A DNA stretch of 60,019 bases from NCBI RefSeq assembly GCF_009208555.1, contig NZ_WFLI01000039.1:1-60019 (forward strand), written 5' to 3'. Source of the stretch: Janthinobacterium violaceinigrum (GTDB lineage: Bacteria; Pseudomonadota; Gammaproteobacteria; Burkholderiales; Burkholderiaceae_D). The notes beneath the pieces are model-generated. The model was given only the letters and a program-made list of their open reading frames with translations. It was not told where the DNA came from and searched no databases. Each line of letters opens with the position of its first letter. Position 1 is the first letter of the stretch. A program made the position numbers and the translations under genes. This document shows positions 25,767 through 34,463 of the stretch, one piece after another.

Positions 25767-27422
25767 TTATTTTAATGCGATGGCGATATCGACCAGCCCC
25801 ACCGTGCCGTTACCGATGGCGGACGCCGCTGGCGCCGCCGCGCCGCCGCTCAGCACCGCCGCGCCCGTCGCCAGGTCGATGCGGTACAGGGAGCTGGGGC
25901 CAGTGGCGAAAGTGCGCAGGGCCGCCAGCGCCAGGCCGTTGGCGCCACCCGCGATATCGAAGCCGACGTCGCCCGCCGCCGCCACGCCCAGCAGCCCCAC
26001 ATTGACGAGGGTACCGTCATTTGGCGGATTTTGCAGGGCCAGACTGGCGCTGGCCGTGTCGATATCGAACAGCGTGGTGGCCGTCGTGCCGGCAAAGCTG
26101 TTGCTGTAGGCAGCCGCCGTCACAACCGGCGCCGCACCCGCGCGGTTGATGGCGCCATCGGTGGTGGTGGCGCCCGTGTCGACATTGATGCGCAAGCTTT
26201 GCCCCGTGTTACCGATCACGCGCAAGCGGTCGGCGACGGGATTGAAGTCCACGCCAAAGGCCGTGCCGGCGATGGCCGTGTAGGGCGCGCTGGCGTCCGC
26301 CGCATCGGCGGCCAGCGTCGCCTTGACGCTGGCCGCGCCAGTCGCCGGATCGATGGTGACGATGCGCCCCGCCGAGGAGACGCCGTACAGCAAGCCATCC
26401 TTGGGACGGATGTCAAAGCCCAGCAGGCGCTCGCCCGCCGCCAGGCCGGTGATGGCCACGTTGGCGTCCAGCGTGTTCGGCGTGGCCGTCTTGAAGGTGA
26501 CGATGCGGGCGTCGTCCGTCAAGCCATACGCGATGGGTGCTGCCGGCACCGTCAAGGCGATGCCGCGCAGGTCTTCCGTCACGCCGACGGCCGCCACCAG
26601 GGTCGCCGGCGCAGTCGCCGCCGCCAGGTTCAGGGTGTACAGATTGCGCACGCCGGCCACCGTCATGACGGCATAACCCGTGTTGGTGCGCGCATCGATG
26701 TCGAAACCGGCCACGCCGGTCGCCGCCACGCCCAGCGGCACGGCGCCGGCCAGGGTGCCGTTGTTGGGCGGATTTTGCGTGTACAGGGTGGCATTGGCCG
26801 CATCGATGACAAATAAGGTGGTGCTGGCCGTGCCGGCAAAGCTGTTGCTGTAGGCCGCCGCCGTGATGGCCGTCGTGACCGCGCCGCCATTGATATTGCC
26901 ATCCGTGGTGGTGGCGCCCGTGTCGACATTGATGCGCAGGCTCTGGCCCGTGTTGCTGACGATGCGCAGGCGGTCGGCCACCGGGTTGAAATCGACGCCG
27001 AATTCCGTGCCCGCCAGCGCCGTGTAGGGCGCCGTGGTGTCGCTGGCATCGGCTGCCAGGGTGGCTTTGACGGTGGCAGCGCCCGTCACGCCATTCAGGG
27101 TATAGATGCGCCCCGTGCTGCCGACGCCATACAGCTGGCCATCGGCGGGACGGAAATCGATGCCCAGCAGGTTTTCGCCCGCTTGCAAACCCGTCACGGT
27201 GGCCGTGGTGCGGATGGTGGCAGGCGTGGCGCGGTCGAACGACAGCAGTTTATTGCTGGCGGTGAGCACGAAGACATCGCCGGCCACGACTGCGGGCGGC
27301 GGTGGCGTGACGACAGCATCGTCATGGCCGCTGCCGCCGCAGGCGGACAAGGTCATGGCGACCGCGGAAACAAGCAGCAGCCTGGAGAACGGCAAAGATG
27401 GCAAGGTCGGTAATGTCGGCAT
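25767..27422 (-). CDS. Lipoprotein with two DUF4394 repeats
   Basis: The 551-residue protein has a lipobox (TLSACGG), a Pro-rich linker and two near-copies of a DUF4394 domain. Both contain the block FGVDFNPVADRLR followed by NTGQSLRINVDTGATTTDG, AAAYSNSFAGT, and an ENLL/ERLLGFD segment. The repeats give a propeller-like beta structure on the outer or inner membrane surface. The function is not known. Two halves within one gene point to an internal duplication. Confidence 0.85.
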   Translation of the reverse strand: MPTLPTLPSLPFSRLLLVSAVAMTLSACGGSGHDDAVVTPPPPAVVAGDVFVLTASNKLLSFDRATPATIRTTATVTGLQAGENLLGIDFRPADGQLYGVGSTGRIYTLNGVTGAATVKATLAADASDTTAPYTALAGTEFGVDFNPVADRLRIVSNTGQSLRINVDTGATTTDGNINGGAVTTAITAAAYSNSFAGTASTTLFVIDAANATLYTQNPPNNGTLAGAVPLGVAATGVAGFDIDARTNTGYAVMTVAGVRNLYTLNLAAATAPATLVAAVGVTEDLRGIALTVPAAPIAYGLTDDARIVTFKTATPNTLDANVAITGLAAGERLLGFDIRPKDGLLYGVSSAGRIVTIDPATGAASVKATLAADAADASAPYTAIAGTAFGVDFNPVADRLRVIGNTGQSLRINVDTGATTTDGAINRAGAAPVVTAAAYSNSFAGTTATTLFDIDTASASLALQNPPNDGTLVNVGLLGVAAAGDVGFDIAGGANGLALAALRTFATGPSSLYRIDLATGAAVLSGGAAAPAASAIGNGTVGLVDIAIALK

Positions 27423-27616
27423 GGTCGTGGCCCCTGTAAGAGTGAGTGAAGGTGCCGCTCATGCCGCGGTCGCAGCGAGCGCACCCCTGTACTACCCGCC
27501 ATGCCCGCGTTTGGATGCAGCGGCGCAAAAAAATTATTTCGGCGCGATTTATGCTTGTGTTTAGGCAATTTTTTCGGTGTATAGTCGCAGGCACGATTGA
27601 AACGGGGGACAGGAAA

Positions 27617-27904
27617 GTGGCGCGCATCTATCAGACCAACAACATGGGCGAAGCCGACGTGCGGGTGGCCATCGTGCCACGCGGCAATGCCGACTTGCTG
27701 GTGCACCGCGCGACCAGCTGGGGCCTGGCGCACGGCGACGCGCAGTGGTTCATCACCCGTGAGCGCCAGGATGCGACGGCCAGCGTATATTTCACTTCGC
27801 CAGGCTTCGCGCAGCTGTCCATCAGTTTTGTCGATCACGCCAGCGAAGCGGGCTGGACCCGGCCACACCGGCTCAAGGGCTGCCTGTCGCACAACGGCAG
27901 CTGA
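27617..27904 (+). CDS. Small DUF6150-like protein at the head of the Hcp cassette
   Basis: The 95-residue protein (VARIYQTNNMGEADVRVAIV, then NADLLVHRATSWGLAHGDAQ, WFITRERQDATASVYF and a GW-rich end) resembles the DUF6150 family of small beta proteins; the family name is from memory. The start is GTG at 27617, with AGGA close upstream. An AT-rich promoter-like stretch (TTTTTTCGGTGTATAGT near 27570) precedes it. It is 21 bp before hcp and is likely cotranscribed, perhaps as a cargo or adaptor. Confidence 0.6.
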   Translation: MARIYQTNNMGEADVRVAIVPRGNADLLVHRATSWGLAHGDAQWFITRERQDATASVYFTSPGFAQLSISFVDHASEAGWTRPHRLKGCLSHNGS

Positions 27905-27925
27905 CATCAAGCGGAGGAGTTCTTC

Positions 27926-28501
27926 ATGGATTTGATCTTGCTGGAACCCGGCAACGGGGAATTGGTATTCGGTAAGGCGCCGGACGGTGAAAGCAAGGGT
28001 GGCGATATCGACGCCATCTGGCGCGACGCCGCTGCGCTGCGGGGCATGGGCCAGTGCATCGAGCTGGTGTCTTTACATCAAGGCATGAAGCAGCAAGTGA
28101 CGACGGACGTCAGCAACTCTGCACGCACGTCCGGCCGGCCCGTCATCACGGAATTTACCTGTGTCAAATATGTCGACCAGACGTCCGTCAAACTGTATGA
28201 ACTGTGCCTGCGCGCCGAGCCGCTGGGCAGGGGCGTGGCCCAGCCGACCAGGCTGTACATCGCCCGCCATACGGGCGGCAAGACGGCCAACCTCATCACC
28301 ATTTCCCTGCGCGACGCCCTGATCAGCGAAATCCAGCTGCAAACCCACCCCGATGACATGCCCACCGAGCAGTTCAAGCTGAACTTTACGGAAATCCTCT
28401 GGAGCCACAGCGTGCAGCAGGCGGACGACCAGCCCGGCGCCCAGCACACGACGGGCTGGAGCCTGGCGCGCAACCGTCCGATCGCGGCATTTACGGGATA
28501 A
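27926..28501 (+). CDS. hcp: Hcp-family type VI secretion protein (orphan)
   Basis: The 191-residue protein has the Hcp ring-tube fold: MDLILLEPGNGELVFGKAPD, CIELVSLHQGMKQQVTTDVS, GRPVITEFTCVKYVDQTSVK, and FKLNFTEILWSHSVQQ at the end. Hcp hexamers form the T6SS tube and carry effectors in the lumen. GGAGGAG precedes the ATG. No tssB/tssC, vgrG or baseplate genes are in the window, so it is an orphan copy tied to its immediate neighbours. Confidence 0.82.
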   Translation: MDLILLEPGNGELVFGKAPDGESKGGDIDAIWRDAAALRGMGQCIELVSLHQGMKQQVTTDVSNSARTSGRPVITEFTCVKYVDQTSVKLYELCLRAEPLGRGVAQPTRLYIARHTGGKTANLITISLRDALISEIQLQTHPDDMPTEQFKLNFTEILWSHSVQQADDQPGAQHTTGWSLARNRPIAAFTG

Positions 28502-28505
28502 GCAC

Positions 28506-29036
28506 ATGAACGACGCGGCACGTTCTCCCGACATCGTTTGCATCGGCAATGCCGGCCTGGCGCTGGTCCATCCCTTTCTGCCGGCAATGTTCCAGCGGCT
28601 GGACCTGCTCGCCACTGGCGGCGATGGCAGGCAGCAGCTGCGCGGCGAACAGGGTGCGCGCGCCGTGCAGCTGCTGCACTACCTGACGGATGGCAGGAGC
28701 GATGCACCGGAGCCGGCACTGCCGCTGAACAAGCTGCTGTGCGGCCTGCCCCTTGACTTCCCTGCCCCGCCCGTCGACCTTGCCCAGGAAGAACTGGCGC
28801 TATGCGACCAGCTGCTGCATGCGGTCATCGTCAATTGGCCCGTCATAGGCGCCGTCTCGATCACGGCCTTGCGCGCGACCTTCCTGCAGCGCGAAGGCCG
28901 GCTGCAATGGCGCGGCGCAGACGCCACCCTGGCCGTGCAACGCAAGACGGTCGATGTGCTGATGCGCCAGCTGCCATGGTCCATGACCGTCATCCGGCAT
29001 CCATGGATGCCGCAGCCCTTGCATGTGGCATGGTAG
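28506..29036 (+). CDS. Contractile injection system tape-measure domain protein (stand-alone)
   Basis: The 176-residue protein closely follows the C-terminal domain of contractile injection system tape-measure proteins (CIS_TMP). It shows CIGNAGLALVHPFLPAMFQR, ARAVQLLHYLTDG, ALPLNKLLCGLPLDFP, ITALRATFLQREGRLQW, and a closing LPWSMTVIRHPWMPQPLHV. Full tape-measure proteins are far longer and contain a repetitive middle; only the conserved end is present. It starts 4 bases after the hcp stop, so translation is probably coupled. It may act as a cap, assembly factor or loading partner for the Hcp. Confidence 0.7.
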   Translation: MNDAARSPDIVCIGNAGLALVHPFLPAMFQRLDLLATGGDGRQQLRGEQGARAVQLLHYLTDGRSDAPEPALPLNKLLCGLPLDFPAPPVDLAQEELALCDQLLHAVIVNWPVIGAVSITALRATFLQREGRLQWRGADATLAVQRKTVDVLMRQLPWSMTVIRHPWMPQPLHVAW

Positions 29037-29083
29037 ACCCGCAGCAAACCGACACGAACCGATACTTCCACGAGGAAACCCGC

Positions 29084-29899
29084 ATGAGCAACTACATCCG
29101 CATCGCCGGCAACCCCGCAACCGGCATCGTGCTGCTGGGCGACGATGGCGCGGTGCGCAGCCAGGGCCAGGTCGAAACATGGTCGGCATGGCTCGATTCC
29201 CCGCCGGCCGCCGGCTTCGTGCCCGGCGAAGCTGCGTTTGCCTGCCTGCACGGCGACGGCGCGGGCTTCGTCACGGTGGCCCATGGCACGGCCATCCGCT
29301 ATCTCTCCGTCCTGGGCCAGCCGAATGCGCGCTGGAAGGACATCGCCCCGCCGCCCGCCGGCACGGGCATCGCCGGCCTGGCGGGCGGCCCCCTGGAGGG
29401 CTACCTGCTGCTGGCCGCCGATGGCCGCCGCCTGTACCGGCTGGACGGCGCCGACGCTGGCGGCGGGAACGCATGGCAAGCCTGCGCCGCCCCGCCGTTC
29501 AGTGGCAAGGCCGCGCTGATTGCCGGCGACTGGCAGCATGGCATGCTGGCGCTGGCCGACGGTGCGGCAGCAAAGCTGAAGAGCGGCAGCACCGGCGACG
29601 CCTGGACGGCGCTGCCGGCGCCACCGCTCGCCTTCGAGATGGTGACGGGGAATTGTCAGGATGGCTTCATCGCCTACGGCGAGGGACGCTTGTTCATGCT
29701 GGACATGGGCGCCCAGCCGAGGTGGAGCCGCCTGGCCATGCCAGGCTTCGACATGCGCGCCCTGTCCGGCGATCCCGTTCACGGCGTGGCGGCCGTGCTG
29801 GCCGACTCCAGCGGCGACGGCACCCTGGTCGTCTATGCCCTGCGTCCGGGCAGGGAATCGTGGTCGCTGGTCCTTGCGCCGTCGGCAAGGCGCGCATAG
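29084..29899 (+). CDS. Beta-propeller-like hypothetical protein of the Hcp cassette
   Basis: The 271-residue protein consists of repeated beta blades of similar length (for example GAGFVTVAHGTAIRYLSVLG, then EGYLLLAADGRRLYRLDGAD and FIAYGEGRLFMLDMGAQPRW). Aspartate, glycine and tryptophan recur as in WD/Kelch-like propellers. It has no signal peptide. GAGGAAA lies before the ATG, 47 bp after the tape-measure gene. Placement suggests an effector, adaptor or immunity protein for the Hcp; the sequence alone does not decide. No known family was recognised. Confidence 0.55.
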   Translation: MSNYIRIAGNPATGIVLLGDDGAVRSQGQVETWSAWLDSPPAAGFVPGEAAFACLHGDGAGFVTVAHGTAIRYLSVLGQPNARWKDIAPPPAGTGIAGLAGGPLEGYLLLAADGRRLYRLDGADAGGGNAWQACAAPPFSGKAALIAGDWQHGMLALADGAAAKLKSGSTGDAWTALPAPPLAFEMVTGNCQDGFIAYGEGRLFMLDMGAQPRWSRLAMPGFDMRALSGDPVHGVAAVLADSSGDGTLVVYALRPGRESWSLVLAPSARRA

Positions 29900-29902
29900 T
29901 CC

Positions 29903-31285
29903 CTACTCTTCCAGCCCGCCTCCCAGCGCCTTGTACAGGGCCACGGCCGACTTGAACTGGTCGCGCCGCGCGTCGAGCAAGGCTTGCTGCGCCGCATACG
30001 ACTGGCGCTGCGCGTCGAGCAATTCCAGCCGGCTGTCCTGGCCCGCGTCGTAGCGCAGCTGCGACAGGCGCTGGCGCTGTTGCGCCGCGGCCACCACGCG
30101 CTGCTGCGCGGCGATCTGCTGCGCATACGTGGCGCTGCCGGCCAGGCCGTCTCGCACCTCGCGAAACGCCGCCTGGATCGCCTGCTCGTATTGCAGCACG
30201 GCGACGTCCTTGCGCAGGCGCGACAGCTGCAGTTCCGCGCGCAGCTGGCCGCCCTGGAATAGCGGCTGCGTCACTTGCGGCGCGAACGACCAGCTGCGCG
30301 CGCTGCCGCGGAACAAGTCGCCCAGCTCCGGACTGGCAAAACCCAGCGACGCCGTCAGCGACAGACGGGGAAAAAAGGCGGCGCGGGCGGCGCCGATTTC
30401 CGCATTCGCCGCCACCAGCGCGTATTCGGCTTGCACGATGTCGGGCCGGCGCGCCAGCAGGTCCGATGGCAGGCCGGGCGGCAGCTGCGTCAGCACGGGC
30501 TGGCCATCGAGCGCGCGGCCGGCGGGCAGGTCGGCGGGCAATGGCGCGCCCAGCAGCAGTTCCAGATTGTTGCGCGCCAAGGCACTGGCCCGCTCGCGGG
30601 CTTGCACGTCCGCTTCCGCCGTGGCCGCCTGCCCTTGCGCTTGCGCTACGTCCAGGCCGCTGCCCTGCTGCGCGCCGTGCAGGCGCTGCGTCAGGACCAG
30701 CGCCTGGCGCCAGTCGGCCAGGGTTTGCCGCGCCAGCGCCAGCTGTTCCTCGGCCAGGCGCTGCTCCAGGTAGGCGTCGGCCACGCCGCCGATCAGGGCC
30801 ATGTGGGCGGCGCGCTGGCCCTGCTCCGTGGCCAGGTAGCGGGCAAACGCCGCGTCCGACAGGGAAGCCAGGCGGCCGAACAGGTCGATCTCGAACGCGC
30901 TCATGGCGATGCCGGCCGTGAACTGTTTTTGCGTTACGCCGTCGGCAGCGCGCTGGCGCACGCCGCCCGCATTCGCGCCGATGGCCGGATAGCGGCCCGC
31001 ATCCTGGATCTGGTACTGGGCCCGCACGGCTTCCACGTTGAGCGAGGCCACGCGCAAGTCGCGGTTGTTTTCCAGCGCCAGGCTGACCAGGCGCTGCAGG
31101 CGCGCATCGAGCAGCATCTGGCGCCAGCCCAGGTCGGCGGCAGTGCCGGCCATGCCTGCCGGCGCGGCCGCCTCGCCCGCATGGTAGCTGGCGGGGATGG
31201 GCGGCGCCGGCTTGACCAGCGGCGGCGTCAGCGAACAGGCCGACAAGGCCAGCGCGGCCAGGGGCATGATGAATATCGAACGCAT
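29903..31285 (-). CDS. Outer membrane factor lipoprotein of an RND efflux pump (OprM/NodT family)
   Basis: The 460-residue protein begins with a lipobox (LALSACSLTPP) and has two OEP repeats, each with LxxLV/ALxxNRDL-type helices (LVSLALENNRDLRVASLNVE, then the coiled second half to RDQFKSAVALYKALGGG). It provides the outer membrane channel for the tripartite pump. Its start overlaps the last base of the RND stop (TAATG), so it is the last gene of the operon. Confidence 0.9.
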   Translation of the reverse strand: MRSIFIMPLAALALSACSLTPPLVKPAPPIPASYHAGEAAAPAGMAGTAADLGWRQMLLDARLQRLVSLALENNRDLRVASLNVEAVRAQYQIQDAGRYPAIGANAGGVRQRAADGVTQKQFTAGIAMSAFEIDLFGRLASLSDAAFARYLATEQGQRAAHMALIGGVADAYLEQRLAEEQLALARQTLADWRQALVLTQRLHGAQQGSGLDVAQAQGQAATAEADVQARERASALARNNLELLLGAPLPADLPAGRALDGQPVLTQLPPGLPSDLLARRPDIVQAEYALVAANAEIGAARAAFFPRLSLTASLGFASPELGDLFRGSARSWSFAPQVTQPLFQGGQLRAELQLSRLRKDVAVLQYEQAIQAAFREVRDGLAGSATYAQQIAAQQRVVAAAQQRQRLSQLRYDAGQDSRLELLDAQRQSYAAQQALLDARRDQFKSAVALYKALGGGLEE

Positions 31286-34200
31286 TACGACTCTCCTTCC
31301 ACCGCGTTGACCGCGGTGCGATTGCGCTTACTGTCTTTTAAGAAATAATTTGCCAGCTTGTCGACGGCGCCCAGCACCACGACAAAGAACACGGGCACGA
31401 AAAACACGGCCAGCACGGTGGCCGTGATCATGCCGCCGAACACGCCCGTGCCGATCGCGTGCTGCGTCTCGGCGCTGGCGCCCGTGGCCAGCATCAGCGG
31501 CACCACGCCCAGCGCAAACGCCAGCGACGTCATCAAAATCGGACGCAAGCGCAGGCGGGCCGCTTCCACCGTCGCCTCGACCAGTCCCTTGCCCTGCGCC
31601 TGCAGCTGGCGCGCATATTCGACGATCAGGATGGCGTTCTTCGCCGACAGGCCGATGATGGTAATCATGCCCACCTTGAAGAACACGTCGTTCGGCATGC
31701 CGCGCAGCATCACAGCCAGCACGGCGCCCAGCAAGCCCAGCGGTACCACCAGCATCACGGACACGGGAATGCTCCAGCTTTCATACAGGGCCGCCAGCAC
31801 GAGGAAGACCACCAGCATCGACAGCGCCATCAGCATGGGCGCTTGCGAGGCCGATTCCTTCTCCTGCAGCGACTGGCCCGTCCAGGCCAGCGCGAAGCCG
31901 GGCGGCAATTGCTTCACCAGGCGTTCCATTTCCAGCATGGCGTCGCCGCTCGAGACGCCGGGCGCCGCGCTGCCCGAAATGCGCGCGGCAGGATAACCCT
32001 GGTAGCGCACCAGTTGCAGCGGCGATTCGCTCCACACGGGGCGCACCAGTTCGCCCAGGGCCACCATGCCGCCCGCGTTATTGCGGATGCGCAAGGCCAG
32101 CACGTCGTTCAGCTGCATGCGCGACGGCGCATCGGCCTGGATGATCACTTGCTGCATGCGGCCCGCGTTGGGGAAATCGTTGACATAGGTCGACCCCATG
32201 GCCGCCGTCAGCATGTCGGCAATGGCCGTAAACGACACGCCCAGCGCTTCCGCCTTGGTACGGTCGATATCGAGGCGCACGCTGGCGCCGGGCGGCAAGC
32301 CGTCCGGATACACGCCCGCCACCTTGCTGCTTTGCGCGGCCAGGCCCAGCAGCTGGTTCTGCGCTGCCTGCAGGGCAGCGATGCCCTGGCCGGCACGGTC
32401 CTGCAGACGCAGGGAAAAGCCGGACGAATTACCCAGTTCATCGATGGCGGGCGGCATCAGGCTCATGATCACGCCCTCCTTCGCCTGCGACATGGCCGCC
32501 TGCGCCAGCGCCACTTCTTCCTGCGCCGTGGCGCCGTTGCGCTGCTTCCAGTCCTTCAGCATGGTGAAGGCCAGGCCCGCATTCGGTCCCGCGCCGGAAA
32601 AGCTGAAGCCCAGAATGGACTGGTTCACTTCGATGCCGGGCCGCGTGGCCACGTGCTGCTCGTACAGCTTGACGACATCGAGCGTGCGCTCCATGGTGGC
32701 GTCGGACGGCAGCTGGATCGAGGTAATGAAATAGCCCTGGTCTTCTTCCGGCAGGAAGGCCGACGGCAGCTGCACGAAGGCCACGCCCAATGCGGCGACG
32801 ATGGCGCCGTAGACCACCATCGAGCGGCCTGCGCGTTTCAGCATGGCCACCACGCCTTTTTCATAGCGGGCCGTCATGCGCTCAAACTGGCGGTCGAACC
32901 ACAGGAAGAAGCCTTTCTTGTCATGGTCGTGCGGACCGATGGGTTTCAACATGGTGGCGCACAGGGCCGGCGTCAGGGTCAGGGCCAGGAAGGCCGAGAA
33001 CAAAATCGACACGGCCATGGCCAGGGTGAACTGGCGGTAGATGGCGCCCACGGAGCCGCTGGCCAGGGCCATGGGGATGAACACGGCCGTCAGCACCAGG
33101 GTGATGCCCACCACGGCGCCCGTGATTTCGCGCATGGCCTTCGACGTCGCTTCCTTCGGCGACAAGCCTTCCGTGGCCATCAGGCGCTCCACCGCTTCCA
33201 CCACGACGATGGCGTCATCGACGATGATGCCGATGGCCAGCACCATGCCGAACATCGTCAGCACGTTGACGGAATAACCGGCCAGCAGCATCACCGTAAA
33301 CGTCCCCATCAGGGCAATCGGCGCGACGATGGCGGGAATCAGGGTGTAGCGTATCTTTTGCAGGAACAGGTACATGACGAGGAAGACCAGCACCATCGCC
33401 TCCAGCAAGGTGACGACGACCTTCTCGATCGAGATCTTCACGAACGGCGCCGTATCGAACGGCACCGAGTACTTGATCCCGGCCGGCATCGTGTGCGCCA
33501 GTTCGGCCATGCGCGCGCGCACGGCGGCCGCCGTCTGCACGGCATTGGCGCCCGGCGACAGCATGATGGCGGCGCCCGAAGCGGCTTGTCCGTTTTCGCG
33601 GATGCTGAAATTGAAGCTTTGCGCGCCCAGCGACACGCGCGCCACGTCGCCGATGGTCACTTTCGAGCCGTCCGCGTTCGCGCGCAGCACGATGGCGGCA
33701 AATTCGGCCGGCGTTTGCAGCTGGCCCTGCACCGTCAGCGGGATGGTGACGCGCTGGCCGTGCACGGCGGGCGAATCGCCCAGACGGCCCGGGGCGATCT
33801 GCGCATTTTGCTGCGCCACGGCGGCCGTGATATCGCCCATGGCGATGTTGTACGACACCAGCTTGGCCGGGTCGACCCAGATGCGCATGGCCCGCTCGGA
33901 GCCGAACAGCTGCACCTTGCCCACGCCGGGGATGCGGCGCAGCTCTTCCGTCACGTTGCGCGCCAGGTAGTCGCCCAGCGCCACTTCATCGTGCTGGCCA
34001 GTCTCGGAAATCAGGCTGACGATCATCAGGAAGCCGGACGATGCCGATTCCACCGTCAAGCCGTTTTGCCGCACGGCTTGCGGCAGGCGCGGCTCGATGG
34101 CTTTCAGGCGGTTTTGCACGTCCACCTGCGCCATTTCCGGATTCGTGCCGGGCTGGAAGGTGACGGTGATCGAGGCCGAGCCCGAGGTATCGGTGGACGA

Positions 34201-34437
34201 CTCGAAATACAGCAGGTGCTTGACGCCCGACAGTTCGCGTTCGATCAGGCCCACCACGGAATCGTTCATGGTTTGCGGCGTGGCGCCAGGGTAGCTGGCG
34301 CTGATGCTGACGCTGGGCGGCGCCACCGAAGGGAAGCGCGCAATCGGCAATTGCGGTATGGCGATCAGTCCGAACAGGACGATGAAGACCGCCACCACCC
34401 ACGCAAAGACGGGGCGGTTGATGAAAAATTGAGGCAT
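31285..34437 (-). CDS. RND multidrug efflux transporter (AcrB/MexB/AdeB type, HAE1)
   Basis: The 1050-residue protein has the full HAE1 layout. It opens with MPQFFINRPVFAWVVAVFIV, has the porter domain, and keeps the proton-relay residues in GIIVDDAIVVVEAVE (Asp-Asp) and GLSAKNAILIVEYA (Lys). Twelve membrane segments and two large periplasmic loops are expected. Substrates are likely drugs, dyes and detergents. It lies between the adaptor and outer membrane factor genes and opposite an AdeRS/BaeSR-like two-component system, resembling the adeABC arrangement. Confidence 0.93.
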   Translation of the reverse strand: MPQFFINRPVFAWVVAVFIVLFGLIAIPQLPIARFPSVAPPSVSISASYPGATPQTMNDSVVGLIERELSGVKHLLYFESSTDTSGSASITVTFQPGTNPEMAQVDVQNRLKAIEPRLPQAVRQNGLTVESASSGFLMIVSLISETGQHDEVALGDYLARNVTEELRRIPGVGKVQLFGSERAMRIWVDPAKLVSYNIAMGDITAAVAQQNAQIAPGRLGDSPAVHGQRVTIPLTVQGQLQTPAEFAAIVLRANADGSKVTIGDVARVSLGAQSFNFSIRENGQAASGAAIMLSPGANAVQTAAAVRARMAELAHTMPAGIKYSVPFDTAPFVKISIEKVVVTLLEAMVLVFLVMYLFLQKIRYTLIPAIVAPIALMGTFTVMLLAGYSVNVLTMFGMVLAIGIIVDDAIVVVEAVERLMATEGLSPKEATSKAMREITGAVVGITLVLTAVFIPMALASGSVGAIYRQFTLAMAVSILFSAFLALTLTPALCATMLKPIGPHDHDKKGFFLWFDRQFERMTARYEKGVVAMLKRAGRSMVVYGAIVAALGVAFVQLPSAFLPEEDQGYFITSIQLPSDATMERTLDVVKLYEQHVATRPGIEVNQSILGFSFSGAGPNAGLAFTMLKDWKQRNGATAQEEVALAQAAMSQAKEGVIMSLMPPAIDELGNSSGFSLRLQDRAGQGIAALQAAQNQLLGLAAQSSKVAGVYPDGLPPGASVRLDIDRTKAEALGVSFTAIADMLTAAMGSTYVNDFPNAGRMQQVIIQADAPSRMQLNDVLALRIRNNAGGMVALGELVRPVWSESPLQLVRYQGYPAARISGSAAPGVSSGDAMLEMERLVKQLPPGFALAWTGQSLQEKESASQAPMLMALSMLVVFLVLAALYESWSIPVSVMLVVPLGLLGAVLAVMLRGMPNDVFFKVGMITIIGLSAKNAILIVEYARQLQAQGKGLVEATVEAARLRLRPILMTSLAFALGVVPLMLATGASAETQHAIGTGVFGGMITATVLAVFFVPVFFVVVLGAVDKLANYFLKDSKRNRTAVNAVEGES

Positions 34438-34463
34438 GTCATTAAGCTTTCAATAAGTACTGG

